64,000 nucleotides of DNA, taken from NCBI GenBank assembly GCA_040219295.1, contig JAVJST010000001.1, positions 1-64,000 on the forward strand, in the 5' to 3' direction. Of this stretch, positions 42,877 through 51,548 are shown piece after piece. Each line of letters starts with the position of its first letter. Position 1 is the stretch's first letter. The notes below the pieces were generated by a model, which searched no databases, was not told where the DNA came from, and worked only from the letters and a program-made list of their open reading frames with translations. The DNA is from JAVJST01 sp040219295 (GTDB taxonomy: Bacteria; Pseudomonadota; Alphaproteobacteria; Rhodospirillales; Casp-alpha2). The position numbers and the translations under genes were made by a program.

Positions 42877-44910
42877 TCAAAAGTCCTTGCACAATCTCAG
42901 CGCATCGTAGATCGCCGCGTGGATCGTGCGGCTGGCGACCGCGTCGCCGACGCGGAACAGCAGGTGGCCGATGCCTTCCGGCTGCGGTTCGCCCGCGATC
43001 AGCGCGTCGTAGTCGGTGACGCCCTGGTTGGCCGAGCCGTCGATCAGGTCGGCGTAGAGATCGTCGAGCGGCACGGTGCCGTGCTCGATGACGATGTGGT
43101 CGGCGGTGCGTTCAATCGGCGGACCGCCGAACTCATTCGTGAAGAAGGCGCGAAGCTTGTTGCCGTCCTTCTCGATTCGCGCCAGCCGGTGGTCCGGCGT
43201 CATGGTGACGCCGTTCTTGTAGAAGTGGCGCATGTAGACGGCGAAGTTCATGTTGCCGAGCTCAGCGGCCGCGACCCGGTCCGGCGTGACCAGTTCGACC
43301 GCGCAGCCGTCGCGCGTCGAGAGGAAGTCGGCGCACGACAGGCCCTGGTGCTGGCCGTTGTCGTCGTAGACCAGCACGTCGCCCGATACGTCGGCCGATC
43401 CTGAGAGCACGTCCCATACGTTGAGGCAGTGCTCCTGGCCCGGCGCAACGTCGTCGTCGGGCAGGCCGCCGGTGGCGACGACGACGATGTCGGGTTCTTC
43501 GGCGAGCACGGTTTCCCGGTCCGCGAACGTGTTCCAGCGAACGTCGATACCGAGATGATCGAGTTCGCCCCGGTACCAGTCGACGATGCCGATCAGGTCC
43601 TTGCGCCAGCCGGCCTTTGCGGCAAGCACGATCTGTCCGCCGAGATCGCCGGTGGCCTCGAACAGCACGACGTCGTGGCCGCGCTCGGCCGAGACCCGCG
43701 CGGCCTCCAGCCCGGCCGGGCCGGCGCCGACGACGACGATCTTCTTCCTCGGCCCCGTCGACGGCTGGATGACGTGCGGCATAGTCGCCTCGCGCCCCGT
43801 GGAGACATTGTGCAGGCACAGCGCCTCGCCCCCCTGGTAGAGGCGGTCGAGACAGTGGTTGGCGCCGACGCAGGGGCGGATGCGGTGTTCCTCGCCGCGC
43901 TTGAGCTTGTTGACGATGTGCGGGTCGGCGATGTGCGCGCGGGTCATGCCGACCATGTCGACGAGGCCTTCCTCGACGGCGTAGCGCGCCGACGACAGGT
44001 CGGCGATTCGGCAGGCGTGCGCGATCGGCACACTGATGTGCGGCCGCGCCTTGGCCAGCATCGGCACCCACGGCGCCAGCGGCGCCTGCATGCCGGGGAT
44101 GTGATCGGCGAGCGCGGCATCGGTATGGATCTGGCCGAAGTTGACCGTCATGTAGTCGATCAGGCCGCTGTCGGCGAGGATCCTGGCGGCTTCGCAGCCT
44201 TCGTCGAAATCAACGCCGCCCGCGACGCCCTCGTCGATACCGACGCGCGCGCCGAGCACGAAGTCGGGGCCGACGGCGGCGCGGATGTCGTCGTACATCT
44301 CGAGCGTGAAACGCAGCCGGTTCTCGAGGCTGCCGCCGTACTCGTCGGTTCGTTTGTTCGTGAGCGGCGACAGGAACTGGTCGGGCAGGTGGCCGTGCAC
44401 CAGGACCTCGGCGCCGTCGAGGCCGCCCTCGCGGCACCTGAGCGCGGCGTCCGCATACGCCTTGCGAACGCGCTTGATATCGTGCCGGTCCATGACCTTG
44501 GGAAAGCCACGGTGCGCCGGCTCGCGGATCCGGCTCGGCGCGATCACCGGCAGCCAGTCGGCGTCGTTCCACGTGGTGCGCCGTCCCATGTGGGTGATCT
44601 GGCACACCAGCCCGCAGTCGAGCTTGTGCATGCGCTCGGAGAACTGGCGGAAGTAGGGCACGATGCGGTCGTCACCGACATAGAGCTGACCGAACACCGA
44701 GGGCGAGTCCGGCGCCACGTTCGAAGAGCCGCCGAACATGGCGAGGCCGATGCCGCCCTTTGCCTTTTCCTCGTAATAGAGCTGGTAGCGCTCGCCCGGC
44801 ATGCCGTCGACGCCGTAGGCCGGCGCGTGCGGCGTCGAGACGATCCGGTTGCGCAGCTTCAGCGACCTGATCGCGAACGGCTGGAGGACGGGGTCGGATT
44901 TCGGGCTCAT
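42877..44910 (-). CDS. DgcA/TMADH-like NADH:flavin oxidoreductase (N-demethylase type)
   Basis: A 677-residue enzyme from MSPKSDPVL: an N-terminal Old Yellow Enzyme TIM barrel with FMN (~1-345), then an Fe-S motif, then an FAD/NAD domain (VVVGAGPAGLEAARV near 385). The Fe-S motif reads RPCVGANHCLDR with LCLHN further on; where TMADH has a cysteine (CIGCNVC) this has Ala. That variant is common among DgcA/N-methylproline-demethylase relatives. It likely demethylates a secondary or tertiary amine. It converges on the metallo-hydrolase, 19 bp apart, and faces away from a LysR gene. Confidence 0.85.
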   Translation of the reverse strand: MSPKSDPVLQPFAIRSLKLRNRIVSTPHAPAYGVDGMPGERYQLYYEEKAKGGIGLAMFGGSSNVAPDSPSVFGQLYVGDDRIVPYFRQFSERMHKLDCGLVCQITHMGRRTTWNDADWLPVIAPSRIREPAHRGFPKVMDRHDIKRVRKAYADAALRCREGGLDGAEVLVHGHLPDQFLSPLTNKRTDEYGGSLENRLRFTLEMYDDIRAAVGPDFVLGARVGIDEGVAGGVDFDEGCEAARILADSGLIDYMTVNFGQIHTDAALADHIPGMQAPLAPWVPMLAKARPHISVPIAHACRIADLSSARYAVEEGLVDMVGMTRAHIADPHIVNKLKRGEEHRIRPCVGANHCLDRLYQGGEALCLHNVSTGREATMPHVIQPSTGPRKKIVVVGAGPAGLEAARVSAERGHDVVLFEATGDLGGQIVLAAKAGWRKDLIGIVDWYRGELDHLGIDVRWNTFADRETVLAEEPDIVVVATGGLPDDDVAPGQEHCLNVWDVLSGSADVSGDVLVYDDNGQHQGLSCADFLSTRDGCAVELVTPDRVAAAELGNMNFAVYMRHFYKNGVTMTPDHRLARIEKDGNKLRAFFTNEFGGPPIERTADHIVIEHGTVPLDDLYADLIDGSANQGVTDYDALIAGEPQPEGIGHLLFRVGDAVASRTIHAAIYDALRLCKDF

Positions 44911-44973
44911 GGCTTTCTCATGTCTTCCACTTGTTTTCCTCTTGTTTTCTCCGTGGGCGACGGATGTCAAGGT

Positions 44974-45870
44974 TCACCCGGCGTTCATCTGGTCCTTGAC
45001 CCAGGCGATAAAGGTTTCCGCTTCCGGGCTGATCCGGCGGCCCTGCGGCGTGACCACGAAGAACGAGTCGCCGGTCTCGATTTCCGGGCCGAACGGCTTG
45101 ATCAGCGGACCGTCCTCGCCGTGTTCGCGATAGAGCGTGGTGAAGCCGAGCATGATGCCGCCGCCGGCGGCGACCGCATCGGCCGAAAGCGACCAGGTAT
45201 CGGTCAGCACGCCCGGTTGTTCATCGGGGTCGATGTCGGGATGGCCGGCTTCCGCCAGCCAGTGCGCCCAGAGCTTCGGATGCCCGGTGATATGAAACAG
45301 TGTGTGATCGGCAAGCTCGGCGACCGACGCCGGCGGCTTGCGGCCGTCGGCCATGGTGCGGGCGCACAACGGAAAGAACCTTTCGTCGGTCAGTTTCAGG
45401 ACATCCGCCGCGGGCCAGCGGCCGCCGCCGAAGCGGATCTCCAGATCGACGCTTTCCCAGTCGTGCTCGACCGGCCACACCGCGGTCAGGATGCGCAGCG
45501 GAATGTCGGGATGCGCCAGCTGGAACGACGGCAGGTGGCGGCCGAGCCAGCGTTCGGTGAAGGTGACGCCGGCGCGGATCGTCAGGCGGCCTGTGACCGA
45601 CGGGCCGAATACGTCGTCGGTGCCTTCCGACAGCTTGATGAAGGCGTCGCGCACGGCCGGCAGGTAGGCCTCGCCGGTCGCCGTCAGCTCGAGGCTGCGG
45701 GGCAGCCGCTGAAACAGCTGGCGGCCGACGTGCTGCTCCAGCGCCTTTACCTTCTGGCTCACCGCGGCCTGGGTGACGTTGAGCTCGCGCGCCGCGCCGG
45801 TGAAGCTCAGGTGCCGGGCACTGGCCTCGAAGGCGCGCAGCCAGTTGAGCGGGGGGACGTTGCGGAACAT
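44974..45870 (-). CDS. LysR-family regulator (GcvA-like)
   Basis: A 298-residue LysR regulator with LNWLRAFEASARHLSFTGAA and LNVTQAAVSQKVKALEQHVG in the HTH. It lies upstream of the flavin oxidoreductase on the same strand (63-bp gap) and divergent from the second MttB gene across an AT-rich 127-bp gap. That places it to control either or both. Confidence 0.88.
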   Translation of the reverse strand: MFRNVPPLNWLRAFEASARHLSFTGAARELNVTQAAVSQKVKALEQHVGRQLFQRLPRSLELTATGEAYLPAVRDAFIKLSEGTDDVFGPSVTGRLTIRAGVTFTERWLGRHLPSFQLAHPDIPLRILTAVWPVEHDWESVDLEIRFGGGRWPAADVLKLTDERFFPLCARTMADGRKPPASVAELADHTLFHITGHPKLWAHWLAEAGHPDIDPDEQPGVLTDTWSLSADAVAAGGGIMLGFTTLYREHGEDGPLIKPFGPEIETGDSFFVVTPQGRRISPEAETFIAWVKDQMNAG

Positions 45871-45997
45871 GCCAAACCAATACCCTAGATATTCTAACTC
45901 AAGGGCAAATTATTACTCGTTTGCGCGGTGAATCGGAAAGCCTCAAATTGCCGGTAGACCGCACGACATCGGCGGCCGGTTGGGAGAGGAACGTGCG

Positions 45998-47563
45998 ATG
46001 AACGCGGAATCGGGGCTGCAGGCGCGCCGCGGCGGGCGTGCTGCGAGGAAGGCATTGCGCTCGGCGCCGCTGCCGGATGACGAACGGGTCGTGCACGGCG
46101 GGCTCGAAGGCGGCCTCTACAAGCCGCTGACCGACGACGAGGTTCTCAAGATTCACCGCACGGCACTGGATGCGCTCGAGACCGTCGGGTTGGCCCAGGC
46201 CATCCCGAGTTGCGTCGAACTGTTCGAGGCCGCCGGCGCCAAGCGCAACGACAGGGGCCGGCTCTGCATCCCGCGCGCCCTGGTCGAGGACACGCTGGCC
46301 AACTGCGCGCGGAACTTCCCGCTGCATGGCTTCGATCCGAAGCACGATCTCGAACCGTGGGGCAACAAGATCCACTTCGGCACCGCCGGCGCGGCGGTCC
46401 ACATCCACGACCACGAGACCGGCACCTACCGCGAGTCGTATCTCAAGGACCTCTACGACATCGCGCGCATCGTCGACGCCATGGACAACATCCACTTCTT
46501 CCAGCGCTCGATCGTCGCGCGCGACATGGAGGACGGCCGCTCGCTCGACATCAACTCGCTCTATGCCGCCGTCAGCGGCACCTCGAAGCATGTCGGCGTG
46601 TCGATGGTCATGCCCGAGCACGTCAGCGAATGCCTCGAAATGCTGCACGTCGTCGCCGGCGGCGAGGACAAGTGGCGTGAACGCCCGTTCGTCAGCCAGT
46701 CGAATTGCTTCGTGGTGCCGCCGTTCAAGTTCGCCGAGGACGCCTGCGCGTGTCTCGAGTCCGCCGTGCGCGGCGGCATGCCCGTGCTGCTGCTGTCGGC
46801 GGGGCAGGCCGGGGCGACGGCGCCGGCGGCGCTTGCCGGTGCGGTCATGCAGGCGGTTGCCGAGTGTCTCGCCGGTCTGGTCTACGTCAACCTGATCAAG
46901 CCGGGCGCGCCGGCGATTTTCGGCACCTGGCCGTTCGTTTCCGACCTGCGCACGGGTGCGATGAGCGGCGGTTCCGGCGAGCAGGCGCTGCTGTCGGCGG
47001 CCTGCGCGCAGATGGGCCGGTTCTACGATCTCTGCGCCGGGGTGCCGGCGGGCATGACCGACGCCAAGACGCCGGACGCCCAGCACGGCTACGAGAAGGG
47101 CTATACCGAGACCCTGCTGGCCCACGCCGGCGCCAACATGATCTACGAGTCGGCCGGCATGCAGGCCAGCCTGCTCGGCTTCTCGATGGAGGCGCTGATC
47201 ATCGACAACGACATGATCGGCGGCGTACTGCGCACGGTGAAGGGGATCGAGGTCACCGAGGACAGCCTGTCGCTCGAGGCCCTCAACGACGTCTGCACCA
47301 AGGGCCCGGGGCACTACCTCGGCCACGACCAGACCCTGCGCCTGATGCAGACCGAGTACGAGTATCCCACCGTCGGCGACCGCAAGAGCCCGAAGGAGTG
47401 GGCCGAGGCGAATCAGCCGGTGCTGACCGAGGTCGCGCACAAGCGCATGCGGGACATTCTCGCCAGCCACTTCCCGGCACATGTATCGGACGACATCGAT
47501 GCCGTGCTGCGTGCCAACCACGACATCCGCTTGCCGCGCAGCGAGATGAAACCGGCAATTTAA
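45998..47563 (+). CDS. MttB-family (non-pyrrolysine) methylamine-type methyltransferase (copy 2)
   Basis: A 521-residue MttB-superfamily protein without an internal amber codon. The ATG at 45998 follows GGGAGAGGA; a TTG six codons upstream was rejected. Family traits include YKPLTDDEVLKIHRTALD near the start and GYTETLLAHAGANMIYESAG near 370. It is only distantly like copy 1, so probably acts on another quaternary amine. It shares a divergent promoter with a LysR gene. No corrinoid partner or activating protein lies nearby. Confidence 0.85.
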   Translation: MNAESGLQARRGGRAARKALRSAPLPDDERVVHGGLEGGLYKPLTDDEVLKIHRTALDALETVGLAQAIPSCVELFEAAGAKRNDRGRLCIPRALVEDTLANCARNFPLHGFDPKHDLEPWGNKIHFGTAGAAVHIHDHETGTYRESYLKDLYDIARIVDAMDNIHFFQRSIVARDMEDGRSLDINSLYAAVSGTSKHVGVSMVMPEHVSECLEMLHVVAGGEDKWRERPFVSQSNCFVVPPFKFAEDACACLESAVRGGMPVLLLSAGQAGATAPAALAGAVMQAVAECLAGLVYVNLIKPGAPAIFGTWPFVSDLRTGAMSGGSGEQALLSAACAQMGRFYDLCAGVPAGMTDAKTPDAQHGYEKGYTETLLAHAGANMIYESAGMQASLLGFSMEALIIDNDMIGGVLRTVKGIEVTEDSLSLEALNDVCTKGPGHYLGHDQTLRLMQTEYEYPTVGDRKSPKEWAEANQPVLTEVAHKRMRDILASHFPAHVSDDIDAVLRANHDIRLPRSEMKPAI

Positions 47564-47579
47564 TATATTATCTATAATT

Positions 47580-47601
47580 CAGTTAATTATATAATTAACT
47601 G
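47580..47601. repeat. 22-bp perfect AT-rich palindrome between convergent genes
   Basis: CAGTTAATTAT / ATAATTAACTG form a gap-free 22-bp palindrome in the 50-bp space between two converging stops. In a GC-rich genome such an AT palindrome is striking. It could be a bidirectional terminator, a protein site, or a cruciform. Confidence 0.6.
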
Positions 47602-47613
47602 GATAAACGAAAA

Positions 47614-48909
47614 TCATCCGATGCGGTCGCGCAGGCCGTAGTAGAGCATGCCGGCGACTAGCCCAGGCCAGCGCAGCAGCGTGCCCCCCGGGAACGACGG
47701 CGTCTTGATCGACGCAAACACGTCAAACCGTTCCGCCGTGCCGCTGACGGCTTCGGCGATCAGCTGGCCGGCGAGACTGGTCAGCACCACGCCGTGCCCC
47801 GAATAGCCTTGCGCGGTGAATACGTTGGGCGCGAGCCGCGCGAAATGCGGCATGCGGGTCATGGTGATCGCCAGCGTGCCGCCCCAGGCGTAGTCGATCC
47901 GGGCGTCCTTCAGATGCGGATAGACGTTGAGCATGTGGGGGCGGACGAAACCGCCGATATCGGCGGGAAACCGCGACGAATAGCTCTCGCCGCCGCCGAA
48001 CAGCAAGCGGTTGTCGGCGGACCGCCGCCAGTAGTTGACGACGAACCGGGTGTCGGCGACCGAGACGTTGTCGGGGATGATGCGGTTCGCACCGTCCTCG
48101 CCCAGCGGTTCCGTGGCGATGACATAGTTGTTGATCGGCATGATGCGCCCGGCCGCGCGGCCTGCGAGTTTGCCAAGGTACCCGTTGCAGCCCAGCACGA
48201 CGAAATCGGCGGTCACCGAGCCTTTCGCGGTGTCGACGACGGCCAGCGGCCCGGCCTTGTAACCGGTGGCGAGGGTCTGTTCGAAGATCCGCACCCCGGC
48301 GTCGGCGCACGCCCGGGCCAGGCCGAGCGCGTAGTTGAGCGGATGCAGGTGGCCGCCTTCGGAGTCAAAGAGGCCGCCGTGGAAACAGTCGGCGCCGGCC
48401 ATGCGGTTGGCTTCGTCGCGGTCGACGTAACGGATCGTTGTGGCATCGTACTCGCGCCGCAGTTTCTCGGCGTAGCCTTCGTAGTAGGGCGCGTAGGACT
48501 TCTTGTGGGCGACGTTGAGACTGCCCGGCGTCAGGTCGCAGGGGATGTCGTGACGCCGGATCCGCTCGCGCACCAGCGAGCGGGCGTCGAGAAACAGGTC
48601 CCAGAGTCGCCTGGCGTGTTCCTTGCCGACCATGCTCTCGAGGTCGTCCTGGCCCTTGCGCTGGCCGAACCCGATCTGGCCGCCGTTGCGTCCCGACGCG
48701 CCCCAGCCGACCCGTCGGCCCTCCAGCAGCACGACGTCATAGCCCCGTTCGGCGAGGTGCAGGGCCGACGACAGGCCAGTGAAACCGCCGCCGACGACGC
48801 ACACGTCGCAGCGCGTGTCCTGGTCGAGCGCGGGGTGGTCCGGCATGCCGACGGCGGTGGCCGCGTAGTAGGATGGTGCGTGCTCGGGTTTGTCTCGGGT
48901 CTCGAACAT
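47614..48909 (-). CDS. FAD-dependent amine/amino-acid oxidoreductase (PuuB/DadA-like)
   Basis: A 431-residue DAO-family flavoenzyme from MFETRDKPEH (48909). The FAD motif VVGGGFTGLSSALHLAERG lies near residue 37 and the family GWGASGRNGGQIG near 66. Closest in layout to gamma-glutamylputrescine oxidase. It fits the amine theme of the neighbourhood. The HAD gene lies 16 bp upstream on the same strand. Confidence 0.87.
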   Translation of the reverse strand: MFETRDKPEHAPSYYAATAVGMPDHPALDQDTRCDVCVVGGGFTGLSSALHLAERGYDVVLLEGRRVGWGASGRNGGQIGFGQRKGQDDLESMVGKEHARRLWDLFLDARSLVRERIRRHDIPCDLTPGSLNVAHKKSYAPYYEGYAEKLRREYDATTIRYVDRDEANRMAGADCFHGGLFDSEGGHLHPLNYALGLARACADAGVRIFEQTLATGYKAGPLAVVDTAKGSVTADFVVLGCNGYLGKLAGRAAGRIMPINNYVIATEPLGEDGANRIIPDNVSVADTRFVVNYWRRSADNRLLFGGGESYSSRFPADIGGFVRPHMLNVYPHLKDARIDYAWGGTLAITMTRMPHFARLAPNVFTAQGYSGHGVVLTSLAGQLIAEAVSGTAERFDVFASIKTPSFPGGTLLRWPGLVAGMLYYGLRDRIG

Positions 48910-48925
48910 CAACCTTGGCCTCCGC

Positions 48926-49642
48926 TCAGAGCCGCGCCAAGAGGCCGGGCAGCCCCGTGATGTCGTCGAGGACGAAGTCGGCAATCGGTTCGAGGTCCTC
49001 GCGCACACTGGTGCCGGTCAGGACCCCGACCGCCCAGCCGGCGCCGCCGGCACGGGCGAACTCGATATCGTGACGGTTGTCGCCGACCACCATGATGGTC
49101 TCCGGGGCGAGGCCGAAAGCCTCGCAGAAGCCGTGGATCATCCCCGGTTGGGGCTTCGATCCGTAGCCTGCATCGTAGCCGGCGACGAAATCCATCAGGC
49201 CGTCGATGCCGAAGCGTTCGACCGTCGCCCGCGCCGCCGCGGTGTGATCGCTGGTCGTGATGCCGAGTTTCAGGCCCATGTCCTTGAACGGGCCGAGCAC
49301 GGCCGGCAGGTCGGTGACGGCGACAGCTTCCGCCGGGCCGGTCTCGGACGCCTGCACGACGATGGAGAGGGTCTCCGCCGGATCATCGATGGCTGTCTCG
49401 TCGTGGTAGAACTCGGCGATTTCAGCCAGCGTCCAGGCGGCGAGGGGCGTGCCCGGCTTGATGCGGTCGGTTTCGGGATCCCATCCGCCGATCAGCATGA
49501 GATGACGGGCCAGCGCGTCGTCACCACGAGCGAGGTTCTTCGCCATGCGCCAGTTCAAGGGCATGAAGCTTTCGTGGTAGTCGATCAGCGTGCCGTCCTT
49601 GTCGAACAGGATGCCGCTGATGCTGGAACCGTTATCCGTCAT
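48926..49642 (-). CDS. HAD-family phosphatase (phosphoglycolate-phosphatase-like)
   Basis: A 238-residue HAD hydrolase: nucleophile motif FDKDGTLID, motif II TTSDH near 127, Lys-containing YGSKPQPGMI, and the acidic pair in VVGDNRHDIEFA. Co-directional with the flavin oxidase. The substrate cannot be assigned. Confidence 0.87.
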   Translation of the reverse strand: MTDNGSSISGILFDKDGTLIDYHESFMPLNWRMAKNLARGDDALARHLMLIGGWDPETDRIKPGTPLAAWTLAEIAEFYHDETAIDDPAETLSIVVQASETGPAEAVAVTDLPAVLGPFKDMGLKLGITTSDHTAAARATVERFGIDGLMDFVAGYDAGYGSKPQPGMIHGFCEAFGLAPETIMVVGDNRHDIEFARAGGAGWAVGVLTGTSVREDLEPIADFVLDDITGLPGLLARL

Positions 49643-49763
49643 GGCGCATCAATGCCCCGGTCCGCCTGTGAGGGCAACTCCCCTGTTTGAGACAGCGTCG
49701 GCACGTCCGTCGTGACCACCGTCACCATTGACCGGAAACCCGCCCCCGTGCGACGAAATTCAC

Positions 49764-51443
49764 ATGGACACATATGATTACATTATCGTCGGCGCGGGCT
49801 CGGCCGGTTCGGTTCTCGCCCGGCGCCTGAGCGAGGACCCGTCCCACCGGGTCCTGATCCTCGAGTACGGCGGCAAGGACAACTCGATCTTCATCCAGAT
49901 GCCGACGGCGCTCGCCATTCCGATGCACATGAAGCGTTTCGACTGGGGTTTCTATACCGAGCCGGAACCCGGACTGGCGGGCCGCTCGATCCACCAGGCG
50001 CGCGGCAAGGTGATCGGCGGGTCGTCGTCGATCAACGGTCTTGTCTACGTGCGCGGCAACCGTGGCGACTTCGACGACTGGGAGCAAATGGGCGCGACCC
50101 ACTGGGCCTATCGCGACGTGCTGCCGTACTTCCGCCGCGCCGAGGATTGCGGTTACGGTGGCGACGAGTATCGCGGATCAGGCGGCGAACTCCATACCTG
50201 CAACGGCAACAACATGAAGAACCCGCTCTACAAGGCGTTCATCGACGCCGGTCATCAGGCGGGCTACCCCATCACCGACGACTACAACGGCTATCAGCAG
50301 GAAGGCTTCTGCCGGATGGACATGACCGTGAAGAACGGTGTCCGCTGGTCGACGGCCAACGCCTACCTGAAACCGAGCCTCAAGCGGCCGAACCTGCGCC
50401 TCGAGATGCATGCCCTGACCCGCCGGGTCCTGTTCGAAGGGAAGCGCGCGACAGGCGTCGAGTACGTCAACAAGGCGGGACAAGTCGTCCAGGCCAAGGC
50501 GAGCAAGGAAGTCATTCTCTCGTCCGGACCGGTCAATTCGCCGAAGCTGTTGATGGTTTCCGGTATCGGGCCGGCGGCGCATCTGCGTGAACACGGCATC
50601 GATGTGGTGCACGACCTGCCCGGTGTCGGCGAGAACCTGCACGATCACCTCGAAGTCTGGTGCCAGCAGGAATGCACCCAGCCGATCAGTCTGAACGGCG
50701 TCCTCAACCCGCTCAGCAAGGCGTGGATCGGATTGCGCTGGATCCTGTTCAAGGACGGACTCGGCGCCACCAACCATTTCGAGTCCAACGGCTACATCCG
50801 CAGCCGGCCCGGCATTCCGTATCCGGACATCCAGTACCACTTCGCCGCGGGCGCCATCGCCTACGACGGGTCGAGCGCCGCCAAGGGCCACGGATTCCAG
50901 GCGCATCTCGGCCCCAACAAGCCGAAGAGCCGCGGCCGCCTGACGCTGCGATCCGCCGATCCGCAGGACGCGCCGCGTCTGTTCTTCAACTACCTCGACG
51001 ACGAGTACGACCGGCAGGTGTTCCGCGACGGCGTCCGACTGACGCGGGAAATCTTCGCGCAACCGGCGTTCGACGCGTATCGCGGCAAGGAGCTGCTGCC
51101 TGGAGCCGACGTCAACACCGACGACGAGATCGACGATTTCGTCGCCCACCACGCCGAAACCGCCTATCACCCGTGCGGTACGTGCAAGATGGGGACCGAT
51201 CCGATGGCGGTGGTCGATCCGGAAACGCGCGTCCGCGGGATCGAGGGACTTCGCGTCATCGATTCCTCGATCATGCCGTTCATCACCAACGGCAACCTGA
51301 ACGCACCGACGATCATGATCGGAGAAAAGGGCGCGGATCACGTGCTCGGCAAGGGCATGCTGGCGCCGTCCAATGCCGATGCATTCGAGGTCGAGGGGTG
51401 GGAGGAAAGCCAGCGGACGGGTTCGCCCGAGCGCCCGCTCTGA
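49764..51443 (+). CDS. GMC-family oxidoreductase (choline-dehydrogenase-like)
   Basis: A 559-residue FAD enzyme from MDTYDYIIVG. Marks are GAGSAGSVLARRLSED, GKVIGGSSSINGLVYVRGN, GPVNSPKLLMVSGIGP and the active-site YHPCGTCKMG. These are the hallmarks of BetA-type alcohol dehydrogenases. No betB, betI or betT is next to it, so choline as substrate is possible but not shown. It is divergent from the HAD gene. Confidence 0.85.
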   Translation: MDTYDYIIVGAGSAGSVLARRLSEDPSHRVLILEYGGKDNSIFIQMPTALAIPMHMKRFDWGFYTEPEPGLAGRSIHQARGKVIGGSSSINGLVYVRGNRGDFDDWEQMGATHWAYRDVLPYFRRAEDCGYGGDEYRGSGGELHTCNGNNMKNPLYKAFIDAGHQAGYPITDDYNGYQQEGFCRMDMTVKNGVRWSTANAYLKPSLKRPNLRLEMHALTRRVLFEGKRATGVEYVNKAGQVVQAKASKEVILSSGPVNSPKLLMVSGIGPAAHLREHGIDVVHDLPGVGENLHDHLEVWCQQECTQPISLNGVLNPLSKAWIGLRWILFKDGLGATNHFESNGYIRSRPGIPYPDIQYHFAAGAIAYDGSSAAKGHGFQAHLGPNKPKSRGRLTLRSADPQDAPRLFFNYLDDEYDRQVFRDGVRLTREIFAQPAFDAYRGKELLPGADVNTDDEIDDFVAHHAETAYHPCGTCKMGTDPMAVVDPETRVRGIEGLRVIDSSIMPFITNGNLNAPTIMIGEKGADHVLGKGMLAPSNADAFEVEGWEESQRTGSPERPL

Positions 51444-51548
51444 TCGTCTTCGGTCGCTATGGCGGCACGTATTGCAGGGCTTAGATGTCCTTGGGATAAT
51501 TCATGAATTTCGTGGTCTGTGGCGACTGTACGCGCTAGATTCGCGGTC

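Noticed and set aside
43429..45888. Plus-strand open frame of 819 codons
   Set aside because: It lies antisense to the flavin oxidoreductase and LysR genes, both of which have full family motifs; the frame itself has none.
45899..47521. Minus-strand open frame of 540 codons over the second MttB gene
   Set aside because: Antisense shadow of a clear MttB-family protein; no motifs of its own.
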